Assembly: GCF_900113905.1 (NCBI RefSeq)
Contig: NZ_FORC01000004.1
Span: 1 to 64,000 of the forward strand
Direction of reading: 5' to 3'
Length of the DNA: 64,000 bases
Origin: Phytopseudomonas argentinensis
Lineage (GTDB): Bacteria > Pseudomonadota > Gammaproteobacteria > Pseudomonadales > Pseudomonadaceae
The position numbers and the translations under genes are program-made. Below, one piece after another: positions 51,438 to 59,883 of this stretch (positions are counted from its first letter, which is position 1; each line of letters begins with the position of its first letter). The notes below the pieces were generated by a model. That model was given only the letters and a program-made list of their open reading frames with translations, did no database searches and was not told the origin of the DNA.

Positions 51438-52709
51438 ATGTACGACACATCCCACCCGCTTATGGACTTCGATCCCGAGCTGGCGCTAGCCCTGCAGAAC
51501 GAAGCGCGTCGCCAGGAAGACCATGTCGAGCTCATTGCCTCGGAGAACTACGCCAGCCCACTGGTGATGGCCGTCCAGAACTCGGTGTTCACCAACAAGT
51601 ATGCCGAGGGTTATCCCGACAAGCGCTACTACAGCGGCTGCGAGCATGTGGACGTAGCCGAGCGCCTGGCCATCGAGCGGGCCAAGGAATTGTTCGCTTG
51701 CGACTACGCCAACGTCCAGCCTCATGCCGGCGCCCAGGCCAACGCTGCGGTGTTCCTGGCCCTGACAGACCCAGGCGATACGGTGATGGGCATGAACCTG
51801 GCCCAGGGCGGCCATCTGACCCACGGTAACCCGGCCAATTTTTCCGGGCGCCACTACGAGATCGTGCCCTATGGCCTTGATCCGCAGACGGGGCTGATCG
51901 ACTACGACGAGATGCAGCGCATCGCGCTGGAAACTCGCCCGAAAATGCTGATCGGCGGCTTCTCCGCCTACTCGCGGCACATGGACTGGGCGCGGATGCG
52001 CACCATCGCCGACCGGGTGGGTGCATTCTTCTGGGTCGATATGGCGCATGTGGCCGGCTTGGTGGCAACCGGTGAGTATCCCAACCCGCTGCCACATGCC
52101 CACGTGGTTACCAGCACCACGCACAAGACGCTTCGTGGCCCGCGTGGCGGCCTCATCCTGTCCAGAGGCCAGGACGAGGCGTTCTACAAAAAGCTCGATT
52201 CCGCGGTATTTCCCGGTATCCAGGGCGGCCCGCTGATGCATGTCATCGCCGCCAAGGCCATCGCTTTCAAGGAAGCCTTACAGCCAGAGTTCACCACCTA
52301 CCAGAAGCAGGTCGTGACCAACGCGCGCGTCATGGCTGCCACGCTGCAAGCGCGTGGTTACACGATCGTTTCTGGTGGAACCGACAACCACCTGATGCTG
52401 ATTGACCTGTCCACCAAACCCTACACCGGCAAGGAGGCAGATGCCGCGCTGAGCGACGCCTATATCACCACCAACAAGAACTCGGTACCCAACGACCCAC
52501 GCTCGCCGTTCGTGACCTCAGGCGTGCGCATCGGCACCCCGGCGGTGACGACGCGAGGCTTTGGTGAGCAGGAGTGCGCGCAACTCGCGGGATGGATGTG
52601 CGATGTGCTGGATGCCATGGAGGCGGGCGGCAGCACCCTGACGACAGTGCGGGATCGGGTGCGAGGCCAGGTCGTGGACTTGTGCCAACGCCATCCCGTG
52701 TACCGATAG
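51438..52709 (+). CDS. glyA: Serine hydroxymethyltransferase-type PLP enzyme
   Basis: The 423-residue protein carries all SHMT blocks: HVELIASENYASPLVMAVQN, TNKYAEGYPDKRYYSGCEHV, VQPHAGAQANAAVFLAL, WVDMAHVAGLVATGEYPNPL and the PLP lysine in VVTSTTHKTLRGPRGGLIL. It interconverts serine and glycine with tetrahydrofolate, or acts on other beta-hydroxy amino acids. The cluster context (not a one-carbon operon) suggests a specialised paralogue, such as an alpha-methylserine or threonine/phenylserine-type enzyme; sequence alone does not decide. Confidence 0.92.
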   Translation: MYDTSHPLMDFDPELALALQNEARRQEDHVELIASENYASPLVMAVQNSVFTNKYAEGYPDKRYYSGCEHVDVAERLAIERAKELFACDYANVQPHAGAQANAAVFLALTDPGDTVMGMNLAQGGHLTHGNPANFSGRHYEIVPYGLDPQTGLIDYDEMQRIALETRPKMLIGGFSAYSRHMDWARMRTIADRVGAFFWVDMAHVAGLVATGEYPNPLPHAHVVTSTTHKTLRGPRGGLILSRGQDEAFYKKLDSAVFPGIQGGPLMHVIAAKAIAFKEALQPEFTTYQKQVVTNARVMAATLQARGYTIVSGGTDNHLMLIDLSTKPYTGKEADAALSDAYITTNKNSVPNDPRSPFVTSGVRIGTPAVTTRGFGEQECAQLAGWMCDVLDAMEAGGSTLTTVRDRVRGQVVDLCQRHPVYR

Positions 52710-52797
52710 CGGAACAGATGGGCGCTGCGTCACTACTCGAAGAATGTTGAAGTTGGTTGCCAAGGACCAGGCTTACGCCTAATACAGGCGCAGCAAA

Positions 52798-52816
52798 AAG
52801 GGGGCTAAGCCCCCTT
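52798..52816. terminator. Terminator between glyA-type gene and MFS gene
   Basis: AAGGGGGC, loop TAA, GCCCCCTT form an 8-bp perfect stem. On the minus strand it is followed by TTTGCTG within a T-rich run, so it chiefly ends the leftward MFS transcript, but can also serve the rightward operon. Confidence 0.8.
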
Positions 52817-52916
52817 ACTTTGAAAGTAAACCATCTTTAATGAGTCAGGCTGTTTTGGCCTTGCAGCCTAATCAAAACCTAAGCGAGTAGTCGAAGATGG
52901 CGCAGTTGGGATTCTC

Positions 52917-54212
52917 TTATGCCTCATTCACAACACGCCTAAGGATCAGAGTCAGCACTGTGGCAATACACAGCATGGTAGCCATGGCAATCAAGCCGGC
53001 GTCGAAGGAGTTGGTGGCATCTTTAAGCCAGCCTACCGCATAAGGCCCTACCAGCCCGCCTAAACTGCCTACAGCGTTGATAAATGCAATACCGCCTGCT
53101 GCAGCCTGCTTGCTCAAGAAAGTCGCAGGGATACTGTAAAAACAAGTGCGCACCGAGCTGAGGCCGATCAATGCGATAGTAAGGCCAGCCAGCGCCGGAA
53201 TCAGGTCGCTGTAGATAACTGAAAAAATGAATCCAGCGGCACCTGTTGCGCAAGTGATGGCGAGGTGCAGGACATAACGCCGTTTGCGGGCTAGCACTTT
53301 CGCCCAGATCAGCATGGCAACACTAGCAACCAGGTAGGGCAATGCTGAAACCCAGCCTATCTGAGTTGTGGTTAGTGCATGGCTTTTCAGAATCTGAGGT
53401 GACCAGACTCCAATGCCCAAGATACCGATGATATAGCTGAACAAAATAGCAGCTAGCAGCCAGACTCGGATGTCTTTGATTGATTGCTTGAAACTATGAG
53501 CACGCTTCTCTTCATGCTCTGCATCGAGTGCTGCCTGCAATACTGTGCGTTCATCTTGCGTTAACCATTTCGCGTCAGCAGGTCTGTCGGCTAGGATCTT
53601 GAGACTCAGTACACCAAGCAAGCATGCAGGAAGTCCCTGGAGCACTAGCAACCACTGCCACCCGTGATAGCCCCAAATGCCATCCATCGCTAGCATGGCC
53701 GCAGAAAGAGGGCCGCCTAGCACTGACGATACCGGGATGGCAAATAGAAACCACGCCATAACCCTCGTCCGATATTGGATAGGAAACCACAGCGATAGGA
53801 AGAAAATGACTCCTGGGAAAAAGCCAGCTTCCGCAATGCCAGCTAATAAGCGTATTACCGCGTAACTGACCGGTCCTTGCGATAGCGCTGTGGAGGCAGA
53901 GAATAATCCCCATGTGATCATTATTCTGGCGAGCCACCGTCGCGCGCCGAAACGATAAAGTGCCAGGTTGCTGGGTACTTCGAATAAGCAATACCCTACA
54001 TAGAAAATACCGGCTGCGAGGCCGAATTGAGATGCGGTCAGGCCAAGGTCGTCGTTCATCGTTAATGATGCAAAGCCGACATTGGTTCTGTCGAGATAGT
54101 TAAAGAAATATGCAATTGCCAACAGAGGAATTAACCTAATTGCGGCTTTTCGACAAGCGCTGGACTCCAGGGCCTCGCGTGTTAACAATTGTTCTGCTGA
54201 TAGTGTTTTCAT
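52917..54212 (-). CDS. MFS transporter, anion:cation symporter (ACS) family
   Basis: The 431-residue permease with 12 helices has the ACS-family start: IPLLAIAYFFNYLDRTNVGF, LTASQFGLAAGIFYVGYCLF, EVPSNL, and RLLAGIAEAGFFPGVIFFLS in helix 4. Family members import organic anions such as tartrate, phthalate, 4-hydroxyphenylacetate and hexuronates. It is divergent from a secreted alpha/beta-hydrolase (247 bases apart) and sits at the edge of a catabolic cluster. The lower GC content of this gene and its flanks compared with the core genes suggests acquisition. Confidence 0.9.
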   Translation of the reverse strand: MKTLSAEQLLTREALESSACRKAAIRLIPLLAIAYFFNYLDRTNVGFASLTMNDDLGLTASQFGLAAGIFYVGYCLFEVPSNLALYRFGARRWLARIMITWGLFSASTALSQGPVSYAVIRLLAGIAEAGFFPGVIFFLSLWFPIQYRTRVMAWFLFAIPVSSVLGGPLSAAMLAMDGIWGYHGWQWLLVLQGLPACLLGVLSLKILADRPADAKWLTQDERTVLQAALDAEHEEKRAHSFKQSIKDIRVWLLAAILFSYIIGILGIGVWSPQILKSHALTTTQIGWVSALPYLVASVAMLIWAKVLARKRRYVLHLAITCATGAAGFIFSVIYSDLIPALAGLTIALIGLSSVRTCFYSIPATFLSKQAAAGGIAFINAVGSLGGLVGPYAVGWLKDATNSFDAGLIAMATMLCIATVLTLILRRVVNEA

Positions 54213-54459
54213 AGGACTCCGTTATTATTGTGTGTGGAGTCTGGAGCATATGGTCGCTATGCTTGCATGTGCCAAGATCATTTAATCATGGGTGCTCATA
54301 GCTTCAGGGCATAGGTTGGTTTTCGGTATGTTAACTGCAATGCTCGTCAAGCATCGGAGGTTATGAAATAACAGCATTGGTTAAATTTCGTGAAATGCAT
54401 AAGTCTGGTTTCGCATTCCATTAAACTGGCGTGCTCGACAACAATAAAAGGTATATGTG

Positions 54460-55338
54460 ATGCATTACACCAAGATTATGCAATCTCTGCTGCTCAGTGG
54501 GCTTGTTGCCTGCAGTTTCTCAAGCTTGGCTGATGACACCGTACGTACTCTGGTCGCTGAAAAAGGCCAGGTGCATATCGAGGCATTTGATCAAGGCAAC
54601 GGGCATACCATTGTGATCCTTCCCTCCAAGGGGCGTGGGGCCGGTGACTATGACGAGGTAGCGCGCTATCTGGCTGCTGACGGTTACCGAGTGATTCGCC
54701 CGGAGCCGCGTGGTGTGAAAGGTAGCAGGGCACCCATGGACACACCGTCGCTCCACGACTTCGCCAGTGATGTTGCGCTGATCATGGACAAGGCCAAGAC
54801 AGGTCCATCTGTCGTGGTTGGGCATGCATGGGGAAGTCAACCTGCTCGCATGCTGGCCGTCGATCGGCCAGACCTCGTCAACGGCATAGTGCTGGCGGCC
54901 GCGTCGATCGGTAAGTTGCCGGCGGGCTCGTCAGAAAAACCTTATGGCCGAATGGTCGAGGCGATAAAGGGGGCGGGTGACTATTCACTGCCAGAGTCCA
55001 AGCGTATCGAGTACCTCAAGGAGGCGTTCTTTGCGCCTGGTAATGATCCGCGTCCGTGGCTGACAGGCTGGTATGACGAGACCCATAAGGCCCAGGATCA
55101 TGCACGCGATAGCACCCCTGTGGAGGCGTATTGGTCGGCTGGTGATGTTGTGCCCATCCTTGATCTTCAGGGCGAGCACGACGCGGTAGTCATCCCGAAC
55201 ATACTCAAGTCAATGCTCGGTAGTCGGGTTGAGCATAAGACCATTGCCAATGCCGGCCATGCGATGGCGCCAGAGCGGCCTCGTGAAATGGCAGATGCCA
55301 TCTCAGCGTTCGCCAAGCGTGTCTATTCCTCCAATTAA
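54460..55338 (+). CDS. Secreted alpha/beta-hydrolase fold protein, Ala at nucleophile
   Basis: The 292-residue precursor has a signal peptide with a possible lipobox (GLVAC, Cys18) and an alpha/beta-hydrolase fold: oxyanion region ILPSKGRGAGDYDEVARYL, RPEPRGVKGS, nucleophile elbow VVVGHAWGSQPARML, acid LDLQGEHDAVV and His in IANAGHAMAPE. The elbow is GHAWG: the position that is Ser in hydrolases, or Asp in epoxide hydrolases and dehalogenases (GHDWG), is Ala123, so ordinary hydrolysis is not expected. ATG 54460 follows AAAGG. It has a paralogue opposite at 55398-56285. Confidence 0.85.
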   Translation: MHYTKIMQSLLLSGLVACSFSSLADDTVRTLVAEKGQVHIEAFDQGNGHTIVILPSKGRGAGDYDEVARYLAADGYRVIRPEPRGVKGSRAPMDTPSLHDFASDVALIMDKAKTGPSVVVGHAWGSQPARMLAVDRPDLVNGIVLAAASIGKLPAGSSEKPYGRMVEAIKGAGDYSLPESKRIEYLKEAFFAPGNDPRPWLTGWYDETHKAQDHARDSTPVEAYWSAGDVVPILDLQGEHDAVVIPNILKSMLGSRVEHKTIANAGHAMAPERPREMADAISAFAKRVYSSN

Positions 55339-55353
55339 CCTGCAAGCTTAAGT

Positions 55354-55389
55354 GCCAATGCCTCGATCCTCAGGGTTCGAGGCATTGGC
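55354..55389. terminator. Bidirectional terminator between the two hydrolase paralogues
   Basis: A perfect 13-bp inverted repeat, GCCAATGCCTCGA then TCGAGGCATTGGC with a 10-base loop, lies between the convergent stops. The flanking T-tracts are short, but the stem is strong and the position is right for both transcripts. Confidence 0.75.
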
Positions 55390-55397
55390 TATTTGGG

Positions 55398-56285
55398 CTA
55401 CTGAGCGTATTGGGCGCGTGCAAATTTCGCGATTGCATCGGCCATCGCTTTTGGCTGTTCAGGAGCCATCGCATGGCCGGAGTTCTTCAGAACTTCCACT
55501 TGAACTCGGTCACCCAACATGCTCTTCAATACACCTGAGAAGCGCCTTGGTGCGACGGTATCGGCTTCACCTTGCAGATCAAGAATCGGTGCATTGCCAG
55601 CGCCAAAGTACTCATCCACCGGGGTAGTGTTACGTGCATGGCCTTGAGCATCGTGAGTAGCCTGGTGCCATCCATCCAGCCATACCCTGGGGTCATTGCC
55701 TGGGGCGAAGAAGGCTTTGCGCAGATAGATCAAGCGCTGCTCCTCAGGTAGCGACATATCGCCAGCACCGTCAATCGCTTGCCTCATCTCGGCATTGATG
55801 GGTTTTTCCGTCGAGCCCGGCGGTACCTTGCCAGCGGAGGCTGCAGCGATGACTACGCCACGAACGAGATCGGGGCGATCTGCGGCAAGCATGCGCGCGG
55901 CAAAATTTCCCCATGCATGACCGACAACCACGATCGGGTCTTTGCTCTCGTGCTCGACGACTGCTGCAACATCACGGGCAAAGTCATGTATGGAGAGGTT
56001 TTCCATAGGACCCTTGCTCAGACCTATGCCACGGGGCTCCGGCCTGATGACGCGGAATCCTTGCGCCTGCAGGTATCCTGCCACCTCATCGTAATCGCGG
56101 CCGGAACGGCCCAGCGATGGGAGCATGACAATCACCGGACCGGTACCTTGAGAGTTGACCTCAATCTGCACGTTGTCGTAGCGCACCAGCTCTGTTTTCA
56201 GCAGGGTAGAGGTCGGCGCCGCGAACGTAGTAGCTGAAGCGAAGCAGATGGCGACGCCGAACATGAGCGATGACAGGAACTTCAT
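55398..56285 (-). CDS. Secreted alpha/beta-hydrolase fold protein, Ala at nucleophile
   Basis: The 295-residue precursor has a cleavable signal peptide (ASATTFAAPT). It is a paralogue of the protein at 54460: VIVMLPSLGRSGRDYDEVAG, VIRPEPRGIGLSKG, elbow VVVGHAWGNFAARMLAADRP, LDLQGEADTV and LKNSGHAMAPE. Here too the nucleophile position is Ala (residue 124), with Asp replaced by a variable region but the His kept. The start overlaps the stop of the ModA-like gene (ATGA), so it is the last gene of the seven-gene leftward operon beginning with dctA. Confidence 0.87.
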   Translation of the reverse strand: MKFLSSLMFGVAICFASATTFAAPTSTLLKTELVRYDNVQIEVNSQGTGPVIVMLPSLGRSGRDYDEVAGYLQAQGFRVIRPEPRGIGLSKGPMENLSIHDFARDVAAVVEHESKDPIVVVGHAWGNFAARMLAADRPDLVRGVVIAAASAGKVPPGSTEKPINAEMRQAIDGAGDMSLPEEQRLIYLRKAFFAPGNDPRVWLDGWHQATHDAQGHARNTTPVDEYFGAGNAPILDLQGEADTVAPRRFSGVLKSMLGDRVQVEVLKNSGHAMAPEQPKAMADAIAKFARAQYAQ

Positions 56286-57085
56286 TGCTTGCCCTCCTGT
56301 GCCACTATCGGCTCGAGGCCACTCTCTTCGAGCAATTGATGCGCCTGTGGGCTGTTCAGAAATGCGATGAACTGTCGGGCCTCTTCAGCATTTTCCGAGT
56401 GGCGAGCGACCGTGGCGCAAAAACGACTTACTTTTTGTACCTCTTCGGGCAGGGGGCCCAGGTAGTCGACGCCTGGCGTTACTTTCAATTCGCTGATTTG
56501 CTGCATGCCGATATCTGCATCACCACGTGCCAGCGCCGTTCCAACCAGTTCCTTGCCTGGGATTTCCACGGTCTTGTCTTTGACCTGCTCGCTTATGCCT
56601 AAACGCTCGAAAAGCTCGGCTCGAATGTAGACGCCGCTGGCGCCCTGGGAGTAGGCGATCTTGTCTGCATTCAAGAGAGCAGATTTCAGCGCGGCCACGC
56701 TGGATACATCGCGGGTGGGCTTACCGTGAGGTACGCCGACGCCAATCCGCGAGTCGGCAATTTCACGTCGTGTGGCCATGTCAAAAGCGCCTGTCTTCGA
56801 AAGGCGTTCGAGGGTTTCGTCTGCCATGATTGCGAGGTCCATCGGCTCCTGATGCTTGATGCGCTCAGGTATGGACTCGGGAGAGGTGCCCATCGAGGGG
56901 CCCCAGCTGAAGATCAGGGTGTTTCCGCTAGCTTTTTCATAGGCGGGTTGCAGATGTTGCATCGCGCCTTTGAGTGCGCCGCTGGCTATTACCTTCAGTT
57001 CGGCTGCAGCACCCAGTTGTGAAAAACCGAGCAGTCCTACAAGGCTAGTGGTCATCAATAGCGGAGTGAATTTTGTTTTCTTCAT
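56282..57085 (-). CDS. ModA-like periplasmic substrate-binding protein
   Basis: The 267-residue precursor has a signal peptide (ending LGAAAEL) and a type-2 periplasmic-binding fold like molybdate-binding ModA: LKVIASGALKGAMQHLQPAY, DLAIMADETLERLSKTGAFD, RIGVGVPHGKPTRDVSS, IAYSQGASGVYIRAELFERL and ADIGMQQISEL. No ABC permease or ATPase gene is nearby, so it is an orphan. In this operon it more likely binds an organic anion and hands it to an enzyme or sensor. It is coupled by ATGA to the following hydrolase-fold gene. Confidence 0.87.
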   Translation of the reverse strand: MKKTKFTPLLMTTSLVGLLGFSQLGAAAELKVIASGALKGAMQHLQPAYEKASGNTLIFSWGPSMGTSPESIPERIKHQEPMDLAIMADETLERLSKTGAFDMATRREIADSRIGVGVPHGKPTRDVSSVAALKSALLNADKIAYSQGASGVYIRAELFERLGISEQVKDKTVEIPGKELVGTALARGDADIGMQQISELKVTPGVDYLGPLPEEVQKVSRFCATVARHSENAEEARQFIAFLNSPQAHQLLEESGLEPIVAQEGKQ

Positions 57086-57113
57086 GACGCTACCTTTTCT
57101 GGTTGGACGCCGG

Positions 57114-58049
57114 TCAAGCGCCGTGGGTGTTAACGAACAACGAATACAGCGAAGTGGTTGAAGCCATTAGCAAGCGGTTACGACGGGGACCTGCGAAGCA
57201 CAGATTGGCGCAGCGCTCGGGCAGGTCGATTTGGCCAATAGGGGTGCCATCGGGGGCAAATACTCGGACTCCATCCAGCCCTGGCTCTGGTGCACCCCAG
57301 CCGCACCAGAGGTTGCCGTCTATGTCGAGGCGAAAGCCGTCCGGGAGCCCGGCGCCTGCATCGATCAGGACACGGCGGTGCTCCAGTTGGTTATTGGTGT
57401 TGACGTGGTAGGCCACGATTTGCCGAGGACGTGCTCTGGACTCAACCAGGTAAAGCGTTTTCTCGTCTGGCGAGAAGGCGAGGCCGTTGGGGCCCTGAAG
57501 GTCTTCGGCCACGCAGTGCAGGCTTCCATCGGTATCGAGCCGATAGAGATTGGCGGGCAGTTCTGCCGTGCCCTGGCTGCCCATGTAGTCGCTGATCAGG
57601 CCAAAAGGCGGGTCGGTGAACCAGATGCTGCTATCTGATTTCACCACGATGTCATTGGGCGAGTTCAGTGGCTTTTCTGCAAATCGATCAGCCAGCACGG
57701 TAATGGTGCCGTCGTACTCGGTACGAGTGATTCGGCGGCCGCCGTGCTCGCAAACGAGCAGCCGGCCCTGCCGATCGCGTGTCAGACCATTTGCCTGATT
57801 GGCCGGTTGGCGAAAAACACTCATGCAACCCGTGATTTCATCCCAGCGCATGATCCGATCGTTGGGTAAGTCAGTGAACAGCAGAAAGCGTCCATCTCCG
57901 AACCAAACCGGACCTTCTGCCCACCGTAGTCCGCCAGCGAGGCGCTCGACCTTGGCATGCGGTAAGCGGTAGTGTGAAAAGCGCGGATCGAGCTCGCGGA
58001 CTCTGGGGTCAGGTACGCGCTGGCTTGTTTTCCAGGTGCTATCGTCCAT
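57114..58049 (-). CDS. SMP-30/gluconolactonase family protein
   Basis: The 311-residue six-bladed beta-propeller belongs to the SMP-30/gluconolaconase/LRE family: metal ligand Glu in GLRWAEGPVWFGDG (near 44), FTDLPNDRIMRWDE, ANGLTRDRQGRLLVCEHGGR, LNSPNDIVVKSDSSIWFTDP and PNGLAFSPDEKTLYLVE with LPDGFRLDIDGNLWCG. It hydrolyses a lactone, probably one made by the SDR of the same operon. There is no signal peptide, so it is cytoplasmic. 24 bases separate it from the upstream LigI-like gene and 28 from the downstream gene. Confidence 0.9.
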   Translation of the reverse strand: MDDSTWKTSQRVPDPRVRELDPRFSHYRLPHAKVERLAGGLRWAEGPVWFGDGRFLLFTDLPNDRIMRWDEITGCMSVFRQPANQANGLTRDRQGRLLVCEHGGRRITRTEYDGTITVLADRFAEKPLNSPNDIVVKSDSSIWFTDPPFGLISDYMGSQGTAELPANLYRLDTDGSLHCVAEDLQGPNGLAFSPDEKTLYLVESRARPRQIVAYHVNTNNQLEHRRVLIDAGAGLPDGFRLDIDGNLWCGWGAPEPGLDGVRVFAPDGTPIGQIDLPERCANLCFAGPRRNRLLMASTTSLYSLFVNTHGA

Positions 58050-58073
58050 CGTCGGTCTCCTGAGTGGACAGGT

Positions 58074-58901
58074 TCAGCGGTACAGGCGTGCCGGGTTATC
58101 TGCCAGCACTGCCTGCTGAAGAGTGGCGCTGCCGCAGACCTCTCGGATGAAATCGAGCAGCTGCACATCGTCTGGCACATCGCCCTTGATATTCGGGTGA
58201 GGCCAATCCGAGCCCCAGATGGCGCGCTCAGGCGCGGACTCAAGCAAATTGCGGACATGATCCAGGCCCTGCTGCCAAGGGCCTGATTGGCCATTCATGG
58301 CTCGGTCGATTCCAGACAGTTTGATCCAGCGATTGGCATGACCCAGCTCCGTGCATAAATCGCGCATCAGTGCCGGATCTACCGGCGTTGTAAGATCTGG
58401 TCGTGCCATATGGTCAATGACTATCGGCGTGCTCAGGTCACGCCAGCCCTGAAGGATTGGCAGCAGTACGGGTAATTCACCGTGTAGCAGAACGTGCCAA
58501 CCCAGCGGAGCGACGCGCTCGGCCAGACGGCGCAATTTTTGCGGATCACGGGCACCTGGCAGGTGGCCCATCAGGTTGAAGCGGATGCCGCGTAGCCCGC
58601 CTTCATGCAGGGCCTGCAGGTCATCGTCACCCGTAGACTCATCAATTATCCCAACGCCGCGGTAGCGCCCCTCGCTGCTGGCGATGGCTTCGAGAATCGC
58701 AGCGTGGTCGGTGCCATATGGAGCCGCCTGTACCAATACGCCGTTGCTGATACCCAAGTGGTGATGCATGGACAACAGTTCGGAAAATGGTGCCGGCGCG
58801 GGCTGATAGGCTGCGTCAGCGGGGAGGGGGAAGCTGGCCCAGGGGCCGTAGATATGGGTGTGGCAATCCCACACACACGAAAGACCGGATGCAGTCGACA
58901 T
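58074..58901 (-). CDS. Amidohydrolase-family lactonase (LigI-like)
   Basis: The 275-residue protein belongs to the amidohydrolase-2 group containing 2-pyrone-4,6-dicarboxylate lactonase, 4-sulfomuconolactonase and sugar lactonases: metal ligands in VWDCHTHIYGP (near 14), strand IRFNLMGHLPGAR, HVLLHGELPV, IVIDHMARPD and the Asp ligand in AIWGSDWPHPNIKGDVPDD. Its position between an SDR and a second lactonase points to opening of a carboxylated lactone. It cannot be assigned to a specific substrate. Confidence 0.87.
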   Translation of the reverse strand: MSTASGLSCVWDCHTHIYGPWASFPLPADAAYQPAPAPFSELLSMHHHLGISNGVLVQAAPYGTDHAAILEAIASSEGRYRGVGIIDESTGDDDLQALHEGGLRGIRFNLMGHLPGARDPQKLRRLAERVAPLGWHVLLHGELPVLLPILQGWRDLSTPIVIDHMARPDLTTPVDPALMRDLCTELGHANRWIKLSGIDRAMNGQSGPWQQGLDHVRNLLESAPERAIWGSDWPHPNIKGDVPDDVQLLDFIREVCGSATLQQAVLADNPARLYR

Positions 58902-59021
58902 GTTGGCTCCGAGAGTTTACCTACCCACCGTCGAGGCTGATGTCGGCCGCGGTGGTGATGTTTCGCTTGATAAGCGGCCGGCCTGAGGTGCCTGGGCCAT
59001 GCAGGTTTCAGGGGCGTGGTT

Positions 59022-59046
59022 CTGGGGTTGTGTTACACAACCCCAG
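59022..59046. other. Perfect hairpin inside the catabolic operon
   Basis: CTGGGGTTGTG, loop TTA, CACAACCCCAG form an 11-bp perfect stem 9 bases downstream of the SDR stop, in the 153-base gap before the LigI-like gene. There is no T-run on either side. It may stabilise or attenuate the leftward transcript between the two halves of the operon. Confidence 0.6.
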
Positions 59047-59054
59047 GCGGAAAA

Positions 59055-59873
59055 TCAGTCGCAGCGTGCGGTCATACCGCCATCGACAATTATTTCCGTA
59101 CCCGTGACAAAGCGCGATTCGTCACTGGCCAGGTACAGCGCGGCATAGGCAGTGTCACGCCCGTCGCCCATGAAGCCCAAGGGGATACGTGCCAGGCGGG
59201 TTTCAAGGAGTTTGTCCACATCGCCACCTGTACGTTGGCCCGCCAGGCGCACCTCGACCATGGGGGTGTGTAGCTGGCCCGGGACGATGGTGTTTACACG
59301 GATGCCCTTGGGCGCGTATTCGACGGCGGTCACGCGAGACAGCTGAATCACACCGGCTTTGCTGGCGGCATAGGCAACCTGAGCCGAGCCCGTCCAGCGA
59401 ATACCGGAGGTGGATGCGGTATTGATGATGGAGCCACTGCCCTGGGCTTCCATGAGGGGCAGGGCATGCTTGCAGGTGAGGTACACGCTTCTCAGGTTCA
59501 ATGCGATCTGAGCATCAAACTTCTCTTCTGCCAGCGCGACCGCGCCGCCAGCTGCAGAGCCACCGACGTTGTTTACCAGAATATTGACAGTGCCGTAGGT
59601 CGACACACAGGCGTCGACCATCGCGGCGACTTCCTGGCTATTTGTGACGTCGCAGGCATAGGGCGTGACTTCGCCGCCAGCATCGCGGATACGCTGCAGG
59701 GTTTCCGCCATTGCATCCAGATCACGGTCGACAGCGAAGACCTTGGCCCCAGCCATGGCGAAAAGCACTGCAACCGCGCGGCCGTTACCCCAGCCGCTAC
59801 CCACGCAACCGGCGCCGGTCACGATGGCTACCTTGCCTGCAAGACGATCGCTTTGTGTGAAAGTGTCAGTCAT
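59055..59873 (-). CDS. SDR family oxidoreductase
   Basis: The 272-residue short-chain dehydrogenase has the cofactor loop IVTGAGCVGSGWGNGRAVAV (longer than the classical loop), Asp at the end of strand 2 (VFAVDRDLDAM) predicting NAD, NNVGGSAAGG, catalytic Ser in NTASTSGIRW, and VAYAASKAGVIQLSR. The end VTGTEIIVDGGMTARCD is typical. It probably oxidises a hydroxy acid or cyclic alcohol to give the substrate of the neighbouring lactonases. It is 10 bases downstream of the next upstream gene in the operon. Confidence 0.92.
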   Translation of the reverse strand: MTDTFTQSDRLAGKVAIVTGAGCVGSGWGNGRAVAVLFAMAGAKVFAVDRDLDAMAETLQRIRDAGGEVTPYACDVTNSQEVAAMVDACVSTYGTVNILVNNVGGSAAGGAVALAEEKFDAQIALNLRSVYLTCKHALPLMEAQGSGSIINTASTSGIRWTGSAQVAYAASKAGVIQLSRVTAVEYAPKGIRVNTIVPGQLHTPMVEVRLAGQRTGGDVDKLLETRLARIPLGFMGDGRDTAYAALYLASDESRFVTGTEIIVDGGMTARCD

Positions 59874-59883
59874 ATCAGTGTCC

